A stretch of 64,000 nucleotides of DNA, from the NCBI GenBank assembly GCA_015689705.1, contig WVSN01000002.1, forward strand, positions 248,001 through 312,000, written 5' to 3'. The position numbers were made by a program, and so were the translations under genes. Shown here one piece after another: positions 8,873-17,397 of this stretch. The notes under the pieces were generated by a model that saw only the letters and a list, made by a program, of their open reading frames with translations, had not been told where the DNA came from and did not search any database. This DNA comes from Rhodobacterales bacterium HKCCE3408. GTDB taxonomy: Bacteria; Pseudomonadota; Alphaproteobacteria; Rhodobacterales; Rhodobacteraceae. Positions within the stretch are counted from its first letter, which is position 1, and each line of letters begins with the position of its first letter.

Positions 8873-10205
8873 TCGTCAGGCCTTCGACCAGAAGCGAGGG
8901 AACGCGGAAGGTTGTGTGGTCGCGCGCGTCATTGGCCGGACGGATCGTCAGCAGCATGTCGCGCAGATTGCCCGCGATCGTGCATTCGTTGACCGGCCGC
9001 ACGATTTCCCCGTTCTCGACCCAGAAGCCCGACGCACCCCGCGAATAGTCGCCCGTCGTCGGGTTGATCGAACTGCCGATCATCGAGGTGACGAGAAGCC
9101 CGGTTCCCATCTCGGCCATCAGCTCCTCGCGCGTCCGGTCGCCCGGCGTGAGTGTCAGGTTGCCCGATCCGGGCGAGGGTGCGCCGCCGGTGCCCCGGAC
9201 CGCGTTGCCGGTTGGCGGCAGTCCGAGCTTGCGCGCGGCTGCGAGGTCGAGAAGCCAGCCCTTCAGCACGCCATCCTCGACCAGCGTACGGTCGGATGTC
9301 GGCAGACCCTCGGCATCGAAGGGGCGGGATCCGGCGGTTCGCCTCCGGCGCGGCTCTTCTACAAGATCGAGACCCGCGGGCAGTACGGCCTCACCCATCG
9401 CGCCGCGCAGCCAGCTTGCACCCCGGGCGATGGAATTGCCGTTTATCGCCGACAGGAGGTGGCTGATCAGCGCGCTCGACACGCGTTCGTCGTACAGCAC
9501 GGGCCATGCGCCGGTCGGCGGCTTGGACGATCCTTCGCGTGCGGCGGCGCGTTCACCAGCGATGCGTCCGATCTCCTCGGCGTCCGGCAAATCCGACAGA
9601 TGGCTGCGCATTTCGCCGAAATAGTCACGCTCCATCTTCAGGCCGCTGCCCGAGATCGCGACGGCCGAGACGGCGTGGCTGGACCGCGCGTAGCCGCCGG
9701 AAAAGCCGTTCGTCGCGGAAAGCCAGATGCTGCGGTCGGTGTAGCCGGCCCCCACGGACTGAACCTGCGTGACGCCCTGCACCGCGCGCGCGGCGGCCTC
9801 GGCGGTCAGTGCCGTCGCTTCGAGCGCGTCGGGTGCGGGTCGGGCGGCGGGATCGAACAGGTCAAGCGGTGCGGGATCGGTGTCGCGGGCAAGCTGGTCG
9901 GGATCGGCGAGGCCGGCATTCGGATCCTCGGGCGCGATCTTTGCCATGGCGACGGCACGCTCGGCCATCTCGGCCATCGCCTCGGGCCGGAGGTCGGAGC
10001 CGGCGACGGTCGCCTGGCGCTTGCCGACGAAGACGCGAAGCCCGGCTTCGGTACCTTCGGAGCGTTCGGCGGTTTCGAGCGCACCGTCAAGCACGCTGAC
10101 CGAGACCGAGCGGGTGTTGATCGCGATGGCGTCGGCGGCATCGGCGCCGGCACGTGTGGCCGCCGCCAGGAGCGCCTTGGTCAGGTCGGAAAGGTCGGAG
10201 GACAT
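8859..10205 (-). CDS. pmbA: TldE/PmbA metalloprotease subunit
   Basis: PmbA is the partner of TldD; together they form a heterodimeric protease that degrades unfolded peptides and matures microcin B17-like peptides. The 448-residue protein has the expected N-terminal GADAADAIAINTRSVSVSV region and a C-terminal ESPSxxxS-like loop, GLLVTSMIGSSINPTTGDYS (about 377-396), followed by GASGFWVENGEIVRPVNE, diagnostic for PmbA. PmbA lacks the HExxxH zinc motif of TldD, and none is seen here. No tldD in the window. Confidence 0.93.
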   Translation of the reverse strand: MSSDLSDLTKALLAAATRAGADAADAIAINTRSVSVSVLDGALETAERSEGTEAGLRVFVGKRQATVAGSDLRPEAMAEMAERAVAMAKIAPEDPNAGLADPDQLARDTDPAPLDLFDPAARPAPDALEATALTAEAAARAVQGVTQVQSVGAGYTDRSIWLSATNGFSGGYARSSHAVSAVAISGSGLKMERDYFGEMRSHLSDLPDAEEIGRIAGERAAAREGSSKPPTGAWPVLYDERVSSALISHLLSAINGNSIARGASWLRGAMGEAVLPAGLDLVEEPRRRRTAGSRPFDAEGLPTSDRTLVEDGVLKGWLLDLAAARKLGLPPTGNAVRGTGGAPSPGSGNLTLTPGDRTREELMAEMGTGLLVTSMIGSSINPTTGDYSRGASGFWVENGEIVRPVNECTIAGNLRDMLLTIRPANDARDHTTFRVPSLLVEGLTIAGA

Positions 10206-10245
10206 GTGGCCGTCCCTGTTTCGGTGTCACCCCGACCTAAGCGCA

Positions 10246-10274
10246 GCGCGCCCGGGCGGCAAGCCCGGGCGCGC
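10246..10274. terminator. Perfect 12-bp GC hairpin between pmbA and DUF2125 gene
   Basis: GCGCGCCCGGGC and GCCCGGGCGCGC pair perfectly around a five-base loop in the gap downstream of the DUF2125 gene on the minus strand. No T tract follows on either strand, so it may be a Rho-aided terminator or an RNA-stabilising 3' stem. Confidence 0.55.
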
Positions 10275-10298
10275 GTGTAGTGCCGGTGGCCGGCGGCG

Positions 10299-11822
10299 TT
10301 ACTGGAGCGGGATGCCGTTCGCGGTGATCCCGCCGCCGGGCAGGAATTCGATCGTGGTCTCGAGCGTGTCGGGACCGGCGCCGGGACGGGCGAACATGCC
10401 CGCCATGCCGCGCATCATCCCGGCCTGTTCGACCGGCAGCATGCCTGCCGCGGTCAGCCGGTCGAGAAGGCCGTTCAGACCCTGCAGCGCGAGGTCGATC
10501 GTGCCTGTCGGCATCGGCGGCATTGCGCCCGGCTGGAAGGTCAGCGCGCCGGATCCGGTCAGCTCTGCGCCCGCTGCGCGCAGCAGGAGCGTGTTCAGGT
10601 CGAGACTGCGAAGCTCGCCCGGAGGGCCGGCCATCGTCGCCGGATCCATGGCGAAGAGATCGGTGAAGAGCTGCACCGTGCCGGTCAGGTCGATATCGAG
10701 CGTGGCCGGATCGCGCGGGATCGCCCCGCCGGGATCGACCATCATCCAGACCTCGTCGTTGACCGTGAGGTCGGTGTAGTTGAGCGCAAGCGCCATGTCC
10801 GACGGTTCGGGCGCGGCGACCATGGGCACCTGGATCGAAAAGCCCGTCGCCGCGGCGGCGAGGTTCACCGGGAACGGGATCTGGCTGCCGGTGACGTTGA
10901 CCGAGGTATCGACGGCCGACAAAGCGTAGCTGAGCCCGGATTCACCGAAGCCGAAGCCGATTTCGCCGCCGCCGTTCTGGCCGTTCGCGGCGACCGAGTT
11001 GCCGGGCTCCTGCACCTGGAAATCCCAGGTCAGGCTGTCGTAGGTCAGCGCCCCGTCGAGCGCGAGCCCTTCGGGCATTTCGATCGACTGGCCGGGCTGC
11101 GCGCTGGCGAGCGTGCGGGTGAAGGTCTGGAAGGCGCTGAGCGATCCGTTCGCGTCGCCGCTGCCGGGGCCCACAGCCATGGACATCTTGAACTGGCCGG
11201 TCTCGCCGGCCGGCGCGGCGGCGTCGAGTTCTACGTTCAGACCGTCCCAGGAGACCTCCGAAACCAGATCCCGCGCATCGCCCGAGCCGGTCAACCGGTA
11301 GGTCGAGGCCACGCCCATCGCCGTCATCGCCACGTTCATCTCTGGCGTGCCGCTGCCGGTCGCGTCCATGATCTCGCCTTCGGACATGGTGATCGTGTCG
11401 GCGGAATAGGCGTAAGTCAGATCGGTCATGTCGCCCGAGGCGACGACGTCGAGCCCTTCGTAGGTCACGAGGAATTCGAACGCGGCCATGAGTTGCCCGT
11501 CCTCGGACACCTCCGACCGGATGCGGTAGGGCTGCGACGGCACGATGGAAACGGTTCCATCGCCGTTCTCGATCAACTCGACCTGATCGACCGACTGGGT
11601 CGACATCGCGCCCTGCTGATCCTGCGTGATCGTGACGTTGGTGAGCAGGAGGCCCGACCCCGTCTCGGTCACGTCGGCGGTCATCGTGCCGGCCATGGCG
11701 GCGGCATTCTCCTGCCAGTCCGCCCAGAGCTCGGCAGCGGTGACGTCGGCCATCGCCGGTGCGGCCAGCAGGCCGAGCGCGAGGACCGAAACGGTACGGG
11801 AAAGGGCTTTCATCTTTGACAT
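10299..11822 (-). CDS. DUF2125 periplasmic/outer-envelope protein
   Basis: 507-residue exported protein of the DUF2125 family found in Rhodobacterales. A clear Sec signal peptide ends near residue 25 (APAMA|DVTA). The rest is repetitive beta-rich sequence, rich in Gly, Thr and Asp, consistent with a large beta-sheet fold. There is no catalytic motif. It is transcribed away from the SDR gene at 11932 and lies upstream of pmbA on the same strand, separated from it by a strong hairpin. Function unknown. Confidence 0.8.
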   Translation of the reverse strand: MSKMKALSRTVSVLALGLLAAPAMADVTAAELWADWQENAAAMAGTMTADVTETGSGLLLTNVTITQDQQGAMSTQSVDQVELIENGDGTVSIVPSQPYRIRSEVSEDGQLMAAFEFLVTYEGLDVVASGDMTDLTYAYSADTITMSEGEIMDATGSGTPEMNVAMTAMGVASTYRLTGSGDARDLVSEVSWDGLNVELDAAAPAGETGQFKMSMAVGPGSGDANGSLSAFQTFTRTLASAQPGQSIEMPEGLALDGALTYDSLTWDFQVQEPGNSVAANGQNGGGEIGFGFGESGLSYALSAVDTSVNVTGSQIPFPVNLAAAATGFSIQVPMVAAPEPSDMALALNYTDLTVNDEVWMMVDPGGAIPRDPATLDIDLTGTVQLFTDLFAMDPATMAGPPGELRSLDLNTLLLRAAGAELTGSGALTFQPGAMPPMPTGTIDLALQGLNGLLDRLTAAGMLPVEQAGMMRGMAGMFARPGAGPDTLETTIEFLPGGGITANGIPLQ

Positions 11823-11931
11823 GTCCTCCTGCCGAGGTGAATTTGGCGGCGATGTTCGGCGCCGCGCCAGCGGGCGTCAAGGGCGGAATACCCGCCGCAA
11901 GAGGCAGAACTGTGACAGGAGAGAGTGGGCC

Positions 11932-12687
11932 ATGGACGGGCTGAGCGACAAGACCGTGATGATAACCGGCGCGAGCCGCGGCATCGGCGAGGCCGCTGCA
12001 CGCGCCTTCGCCGCGGAGGGCGCGAATGTCGTTCTTCTGGCGCGGTCGCGCGATGCGATCGCCGATCTCGCCGGAGAAATCGGGCCCCAGGCGCTGGCCG
12101 TGCCCTGTGACGTTTCGCGCTACTGGGAGGTCGAGGCGGCCGTGAAGGCGGCCGGCGACACGTTCGGCGGGCTCGACATCCTGATCAACAACGCCGGTGT
12201 GATCGAGCCGATCAGCCATCTCGTCGACGCCGACCCCGGCGCGTGGGGCCATGTTATCGACATCAACCTCAAGGGCGTCTTCAACGGGATGCGGGCGGCG
12301 GCCCCGGCGATGATCGCGAAGGGCGGCGGCACGATCATCACGATCTCGTCAGGTGCGGCGCACGGACCCGTGGAGGCGTGGAGCCACTACTGCGCGTCGA
12401 AGGCGGGCGCCGCGATGCTGACCCGTTGCCTGCACAAGGAAGCGAGCGAGAAAGGCATTCGCGCCATGGGCCTGTCGCCCGGCACGGTCGCCACCGAGAT
12501 GCAGCGCGAGATCAAGGCGTCGGGGATCAACCCGGTCAGCCAGCTCGACTGGTCGGATCACATTCCGGCGGACTGGCCGGCGAAAGCGCTTGTCTGGATG
12601 TGCGGGCCGGATGCAGGCGAGTTCGCGGGCGAAGAGATCTCGCTGCGGGACGAGGGCATTCGCGCGCGTATCGGACTTGCGGCGTGA
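11932..12687 (+). CDS. SDR-family NAD(P)-dependent oxidoreductase
   Basis: Short-chain dehydrogenase of 251 residues with the Rossmann motif TGASRGIG (12-19), NNAG (86-89) and the catalytic Ser140, Tyr153 and Lys157 (YCASK). The ATG at 11932 follows an AGGAGAG ribosome site. It overlaps the crotonase-fold gene by GTGA, so the pair probably act in the same pathway, perhaps acyl or aromatic acid breakdown; substrate not predictable. Confidence 0.9.
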   Translation: MDGLSDKTVMITGASRGIGEAAARAFAAEGANVVLLARSRDAIADLAGEIGPQALAVPCDVSRYWEVEAAVKAAGDTFGGLDILINNAGVIEPISHLVDADPGAWGHVIDINLKGVFNGMRAAAPAMIAKGGGTIITISSGAAHGPVEAWSHYCASKAGAAMLTRCLHKEASEKGIRAMGLSPGTVATEMQREIKASGINPVSQLDWSDHIPADWPAKALVWMCGPDAGEFAGEEISLRDEGIRARIGLAA

Positions 12688-13304
12688 TCCGGCAGGCGCG
12701 TGACGGCGGGATCCTGACGGTCACGCTCGACCGGCCGGACAAGGCCAATTCGCTGACTCGGGAGATGCTGGCGGAGCTGGCCGACATCGCCGAAGCCGCG
12801 CGGGACGACGACGCCGTGCGGGGTCTGATCCTGACCGGAGCGGGGGACCGCGTGTTCAGCGCAGGCGCCGATCTGGAAGCCGCGCGGGCCGGGCTGGCCA
12901 CGGATGGCGTCTGGGAACGGTTGTCGCGGGCGCTTGCGGACCTGCCGATCCCGACCGTCGCGGCACTGAACGGAACGCTGGCGGGCGGCGCCTTCGGCAT
13001 GGCGCTGGCCTGCGACATGCGGTTGTGCGTGCCGGGGGCGAAATTCTTCTATCCGGTGGCAAAGCTCGGATACCTGCCGCAACCCTCCGATCCCGGGCGC
13101 CTCGTCGCGCTGGTGGGCCCGGCGCGGGCGCGGATGATCCTGCTTTCGGGCCAGAAGATCGAGGCGGAGGAGGCGCGGCTCTGGGGTCTCGTTGACCGCA
13201 TCGTCGAGCCGGGCGAACTGACGGCGGCCGCCCGGGCTCTTCTGGCCGACGCGGCCACCGGCGATCGCGCGCATCTGGCGGCGATCAAGGCGCTGACGGC
13301 CTAG
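12684..13304 (+). CDS. Short crotonase-fold (enoyl-CoA hydratase/isomerase-like) protein
   Basis: 206-residue crotonase-superfamily protein starting at GTG 12684 inside the SDR stop. The oxyanion-hole region AGADLEAA and NGTLAGGAFGMALACDMRL are clear. The family's PEI segment that carries the first catalytic Glu reads YPVAKLGYLP here, and the second Glu position is also not acidic by my alignment. The protein is shorter than the usual ~260 residues at the C-terminus. It may be a non-hydratase member, or catalytically altered. Confidence 0.82.
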   Translation: MIRQARDGGILTVTLDRPDKANSLTREMLAELADIAEAARDDDAVRGLILTGAGDRVFSAGADLEAARAGLATDGVWERLSRALADLPIPTVAALNGTLAGGAFGMALACDMRLCVPGAKFFYPVAKLGYLPQPSDPGRLVALVGPARARMILLSGQKIEAEEARLWGLVDRIVEPGELTAAARALLADAATGDRAHLAAIKALTA

Positions 13305-13663
13305 GCCTGCCGCAACCAGTCGCGCGCCGCTGCGACTTCGTCCGTGCCGAAGGTCCGGACCTGCATGGGCGTCACCGCGCCCGCGGCACGGGCAAGTGGG
13401 CTCATCCAGCCGATATCGGAGACGAAGGCGCAATGGCTGATATGGGGAATCGCCTTCATGTCGAAGCGCGTCCCCTTCCAGATCAGCCCCGGATCGAAGC
13501 CCTCGAAGCTCAGCACGATCTCGAGAAGTCGAATGGTGCCGTGCTGTTCGAGAAAGGCCTCGAAGCGCGGCATGACGGATTGCCAGTCGTCTTCGGTGAC
13601 ACGGCCATCGACGGTCAGTTCCGCGATCTTGGTGGCGTCGTCGGTCGTCAGGGTTACAGGCAT
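13301..13663 (-). CDS. SpoIIAA-like (STAS/SEC14, DUF3478-type) protein
   Basis: 120-residue soluble protein resembling the SpoIIAA-like family. Features are a DGRVTEDDWQSVMPRFEAFL helix-containing N-terminal part, then IRLLEIVLSFEGFDPGLIW and HCAFVSDIGWM, ending with RTFGTDEVAAARDWL. No catalytic residues are evident. It converges on the crotonase-fold gene and overlaps it by four bases. Members are often small lipid- or membrane-associated proteins of unknown role. Confidence 0.75.
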   Translation of the reverse strand: MPVTLTTDDATKIAELTVDGRVTEDDWQSVMPRFEAFLEQHGTIRLLEIVLSFEGFDPGLIWKGTRFDMKAIPHISHCAFVSDIGWMSPLARAAGAVTPMQVRTFGTDEVAAARDWLRQA

Positions 13664-13722
13664 GGTGCAGTCCTCCCGCGCGCGAGGTTAGGACGCTGCG
13701 GGAGCCCGCGCCATGATCCAGG

Positions 13723-14028
13723 TCATTTCCGCCGTGCCCCGCGTCGCGCGCCCGGGGTCTTGGAATGAAAGCCCGGCGGCCGCTTCGACACCCATGCGGC
13801 GAACTTCGCCAGCCGGGGATGCGCCCGGAGGGCCTCCGGAGTGGCATAGTCGCGGGCAAGTTCCGCCTCGGTCAGGGTCGCATGAATCTCGTTGTGGCAG
13901 ATCTGATGCATGAGCACGGTCGGCCCGCCCTTGCCGCCGCGCAGCTTCGGCACGAGGTGGTGAAGCGATTGCCGCGCCTCGGGCGGGATGGGTCGCAGGC
14001 AGAGCGGGCAGATCGGGTCCGGTTCCAT
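13723..14028 (-). CDS. HNH-type endonuclease domain protein
   Basis: Small HNH-fold protein, 101 residues from the ATG at 14028; an in-frame TTG 36 bases upstream is less likely. Zinc ligands C7-x2-C10 precede the motif HHLVPKLRGG (23-32), and CHNEIHA (44-50) supplies the N and second H. The size suits a stand-alone nicking or restriction-type nuclease domain. It is not next to phage or restriction genes, so its role is open. Confidence 0.8.
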   Translation of the reverse strand: MEPDPICPLCLRPIPPEARQSLHHLVPKLRGGKGGPTVLMHQICHNEIHATLTEAELARDYATPEALRAHPRLAKFAAWVSKRPPGFHSKTPGARRGARRK

Positions 14029-14102
14029 CGTCTCATTCTTGCGTCGGGGGGCGTGACGGGCCAAGAGCTTGGTCCGGCAGGACGCGGCGACAAGGGGGAG
14101 CG

Positions 14103-15296
14103 ATGACGGACGAGGCCGTTGATGCGCTGGTGATTGGTGCCGGGCCCGCCGGGCTGATGGCGGCCGAGACGCTGGCCGCGGCCGGGCGGCGGGTCGTGAT
14201 CGCCGAAGCCAAGCCGTCGGCCGCGCGAAAGTTGCTGATGGCCGGTAAATCGGGGCTGAACCTGACCAGGGACGAAGCTCCGGACGCTTTCCTCGCGGCG
14301 TATGGCGACGACTGGCTCGCGCCGATGCTGACGGCGTTCGGGCCTCGGGCGGCGATGGATTGGGCAGAGGGACTTGGCCAGACGCTGTTCACCGGTTCGA
14401 CGGGGCGGGTCTTTCCGGAGGTCATGAAGGCCTCGCCGCTGTTGCGGGCGTGGTTGTCGCGCATCCCGGCGGAGCTGCGGCTGCGCTGGCGTTGGACCAG
14501 GTTCGACGGCGACGCGTTCGCGTTCGACACGCCGGATGGCCACGTGCGCATGACGCCTGAGGTCACGGTCCTCGCGCTTGGCGGGGCAAGCTGGCGGCGG
14601 CTCGGATCCGACGGAGCCTGGGCACCCTGGCTGCAGGCGAAAGGCGTCGCGCTGTCGCCCTTCGCGGCGTCGAATGCCGGCGTCGCGGTCGACTGGTCCG
14701 ACCACATGGCCCGCCACTTCGGATCGCCGGTGAAGGGCATCCGGCTCCGTGCCGGCGGGCTGGAGAGCCGGGGTGAGATCGTCCTTTCGGCGCGCGGGAT
14801 CGAGGGCGGCGGGGTCTACCCTCTCAGCTCGGCGATCCGGGACGGCGCGCCGCTGGTCGTGGACCTGCTGCCTGACCTTTCGATGGACGAGGTCGTGGCG
14901 CGTCTGGCCCGCCCGCGCGGGCGCGAGAGCCTGTCGAACCACCTGAGAAAAGCGCTGGGCCTCGACGGGGCGCGGGCGGCGCTGCTGAACGAATTCGCCC
15001 GACCCCTGTCGAAATTCCCGGAGGTGCTGGCCGCCACGATCAAGGGGCTGACGATCGAACATCGCGGCCTGAGACCGATGGACGAGGCGATCTCGACAGC
15101 TGGCGGCATCGCGCGTGAGGCTCTGACCGACGGGTTGATGCTGCGCGCGCTGCCGGGGGTTTTCGCGGCGGGCGAAATGCTGGACTGGGACGCGCCGACC
15201 GGCGGCTATCTCCTGACCGCCTGTCTCGCCTCCGGCCAGTGGGCCGGGCGGCACGCGGCGGATTACGCGCGGGCGAGTGCCACGACGCGCTCGTAG
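14103..15296 (+). CDS. NAD(P)/FAD-dependent oxidoreductase, HI0933/BaiN-like flavoprotein
   Basis: 397-residue flavoprotein. The N-terminal FAD motif is GAGPAGLMAAE (about 13-23), followed by the family signature RKLLMAGKSGLNLTR. The C-terminal AGEMLDWDAPTGGYLLTACL is typical of the TIGR03862/PP_4765 subgroup. The substrate is unknown. The ribosome site GGGGGAG precedes the ATG. Its 3' end overlaps the convergent GST gene by 34 bases. Confidence 0.88.
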   Translation: MTDEAVDALVIGAGPAGLMAAETLAAAGRRVVIAEAKPSAARKLLMAGKSGLNLTRDEAPDAFLAAYGDDWLAPMLTAFGPRAAMDWAEGLGQTLFTGSTGRVFPEVMKASPLLRAWLSRIPAELRLRWRWTRFDGDAFAFDTPDGHVRMTPEVTVLALGGASWRRLGSDGAWAPWLQAKGVALSPFAASNAGVAVDWSDHMARHFGSPVKGIRLRAGGLESRGEIVLSARGIEGGGVYPLSSAIRDGAPLVVDLLPDLSMDEVVARLARPRGRESLSNHLRKALGLDGARAALLNEFARPLSKFPEVLAATIKGLTIEHRGLRPMDEAISTAGGIAREALTDGLMLRALPGVFAAGEMLDWDAPTGGYLLTACLASGQWAGRHAADYARASATTRS

Positions 15297-15859
15297 GCCG
15301 GCCGTGCCCGCATCCGGTCGGCCAGCGCGACGATCCTCGGCTCACCCACCTCGAACTTCGCCGCGGCCGCCCAGTTGACGCAATGCGCCAGCAGGAAATC
15401 CGGGATCGTCGGGGTGTCACCGGCGAGATACTCGGCATCGCCGAGCCGCGCGGCCAGCCGGTCGAGGTTGCGCGCGAATTCCCACCGCAGGCTGTCCTTG
15501 ATCGCCGGCATCCGGTGCTCTTCCGGCAGGATGAAGCTGTGACGCGAGGACATCCAGAGCGGCCCTTCGATCTCATCGAGGATCTGGCCGGTCATCGCAT
15601 CCTGGCGCGCGCGTTCAATGGTGCCGGCGGTATGCGAGAACCGCCCGTGCCGGTCTGTCAGCCAGGTCAGGATGGCGGTCGAATCCCAGAGCGTGCCGTC
15701 GTCGGTCACCAGCACCGGGACCTTGCCGCCGGGATCGGCCGCCAGCACTTCGGGCGTGCGCGGCTGGACCGGCTCGTGAGTGTAGGACAGGCCCAGTTCC
15801 TCGAGCATCCAGAGCACGCGGAATGTCCGTGTCCGGAGCCCGCCGATCACCTTGAGCAT
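15263..15859 (-). CDS. Glutathione S-transferase family protein
   Basis: 198-residue GST. The thioredoxin-like N-terminal half includes the glutathione-binding GGKVPVLVTDDGTLWDSTAIL (the cis-Pro and DS signature around 44-64). The helical C-terminal half has the conserved N-capping TIPDFLLAHCV. The N-terminal catalytic residue is likely the Arg/Thr around residues 8-12 rather than Tyr or Ser; class is uncertain. Convergent with the flavoprotein gene. Confidence 0.88.
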   Translation of the reverse strand: MLKVIGGLRTRTFRVLWMLEELGLSYTHEPVQPRTPEVLAADPGGKVPVLVTDDGTLWDSTAILTWLTDRHGRFSHTAGTIERARQDAMTGQILDEIEGPLWMSSRHSFILPEEHRMPAIKDSLRWEFARNLDRLAARLGDAEYLAGDTPTIPDFLLAHCVNWAAAAKFEVGEPRIVALADRMRARPAYERVVALARA

Positions 15860-15874
15860 GGCGCTCCTCCCTCG

Positions 15875-16909
15875 TCAGCCCCGCGACCGGGGCAGCATCG
15901 CGAGCCTGATGAGCGCGCGTTCCATGACCGCCATCTGCGGTGCGCGCGCCGAGGAGCGCAAGGCCAGATCCGTGTCGACCAGCAGTGTCAGCGCGTATTC
16001 CAGCCGGTCGCGGCCCCAGGCGCCGGCCTGCCGCATCATCCGGTCGCGCCGCGGTCCGAAGACCGGCGGGCGGAGTGCCGCAATGCCCTGTGCCGGGCCG
16101 CCTTCATGCGTGGCGACGGCGTGAAGCTGGCGGAAGTGGCGCGAGACGGCGATGCAGAGCGCGACGGGCGCCGTGCCCTGCGCACCGAGCCGGGCGACGA
16201 GCGGACCGACCTGGCCGGGTTCGGCTCCGGCGACGGCATCGAGGATGTCGTCGATTTCGGCCTCGGCGGTCAGTGGTGCCACGGCAGCGACGTCGGCCGG
16301 CGAGACCGGCTCGCCCTGGCCGTGGGTGTAGAGTGCGAGCTTGTCGAGCGTCTGGCGGAAATCTCCCGGGCCAAGGCCGCGGGCCAGCGCCTCGATGTCG
16401 CCCATCGCTTCGCGCCCGACCTCACCGACGCCGGCGGCGGTCAGAAGCCGCGCGATTTCCTGCCGGTCGGGCGGGTCGTCATAGACGGCGATGGCATACG
16501 CGGTCTTGGCCCCCTCGAACAGTTTGCGGAGTTTCGAGCGCGCGTTGAGGCTGCGGGCTGTCGCGACGATCATGCCGTCGCCTTCGCGCCAGTCCGACAG
16601 CGCGGCGTCGAACACGTCGGTCAGACCGTCGGTCGCATCCTCGACCAGGACCGCGCGCGGACCGCCGGCGCCGAAGAAGCCCGAGGAGGTCATCGAGTCG
16701 ATCAGGCGGGCGGGATCGCTGCGAAGTTCCGCTCCGGTCAGGCGCGTCAGGCGCATGTCGGCCTCCGCGCCGGCTCCCAGAAGATTCGCGACGAGATCCT
16801 GACGCTTTAACGCTACGCGCATCGGGTCCTGACCGTGGATGAGGACGCCCGCCGCGCCGCGGTCGGGCTTCGCCACGAATGCCGCGGCCTCGCGCGTTCC
16901 GAGCTTCAC
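15875..16909 (-). CDS. holA: DNA polymerase III delta subunit
   Basis: Clamp-loader delta subunit, 344 residues, starting at a GTG (16909) that overlaps the lptE stop. VLIHGQDPMRVALKRQDLVANL fits the family's N-terminal ATPase-like fold lacking a Walker A lysine. Central EDATDGLTDVF and the C-terminal clamp-loader helices are consistent. The leuS-lptE-holA order on one strand is conserved in alphaproteobacteria and supports the call. Confidence 0.92.
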   Translation of the reverse strand: MKLGTREAAAFVAKPDRGAAGVLIHGQDPMRVALKRQDLVANLLGAGAEADMRLTRLTGAELRSDPARLIDSMTSSGFFGAGGPRAVLVEDATDGLTDVFDAALSDWREGDGMIVATARSLNARSKLRKLFEGAKTAYAIAVYDDPPDRQEIARLLTAAGVGEVGREAMGDIEALARGLGPGDFRQTLDKLALYTHGQGEPVSPADVAAVAPLTAEAEIDDILDAVAGAEPGQVGPLVARLGAQGTAPVALCIAVSRHFRQLHAVATHEGGPAQGIAALRPPVFGPRRDRMMRQAGAWGRDRLEYALTLLVDTDLALRSSARAPQMAVMERALIRLAMLPRSRG

Positions 16910-17397
16910 GTGAACCGGGCCGCGCCGGCCAGAAGCTCGTCGGCGATCCGGTCGGCGAGAAGGATCATCAGCCGGTCTTCGGCATCGCGCCGTGCGGCGT
17001 TGGTGGCGAGCGTCGAGCCGGTGGTCGAATAGGCGGTGAAGGCCGCGACCCGCCCTGCAAGCCGTTGCGTTCCGGTCCCGCGATCGATCAGCGCGTAGCG
17101 GGCCGTCCCGTTGAGCCGGACCCGCGTGATGTCGTTCGAGCCGGTGATCGCGATGCCTTCGGTCGTCACGCCGATCTCGTGCTCGAGATCGTAGGCGGCC
17201 GCGCCGCCATGGCCGAGACGTTCGTTCAGGCGATTCACGAGTTCGAAGTCCAGACGATTGACCGGATCGGCGACCGCGATCCGGTCCCGCAATTCCAGGC
17301 CCGGGCCGCCGGGGCCGTAGACCGGTCGGAATCCGCAAGCCGAGAGCGGCAGGGCGGCCAATGCCGCAAGAACGCTTCTGCGATCAGACCACGACAT
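16906..17397 (-). CDS. lptE: LPS-assembly lipoprotein LptE
   Basis: Outer-membrane lipoprotein that plugs and helps assemble LptD, 163 residues. A signal peptide ends in the lipobox LSAC with Cys21, followed by GFRPVYGP, the usual start of alphaproteobacterial LptE. It overlaps leuS (14 bases) and holA (4 bases), so all three are cotranscribed. Confidence 0.92.
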   Translation of the reverse strand: MSWSDRRSVLAALAALPLSACGFRPVYGPGGPGLELRDRIAVADPVNRLDFELVNRLNERLGHGGAAAYDLEHEIGVTTEGIAITGSNDITRVRLNGTARYALIDRGTGTQRLAGRVAAFTAYSTTGSTLATNAARRDAEDRLMILLADRIADELLAGAARFT

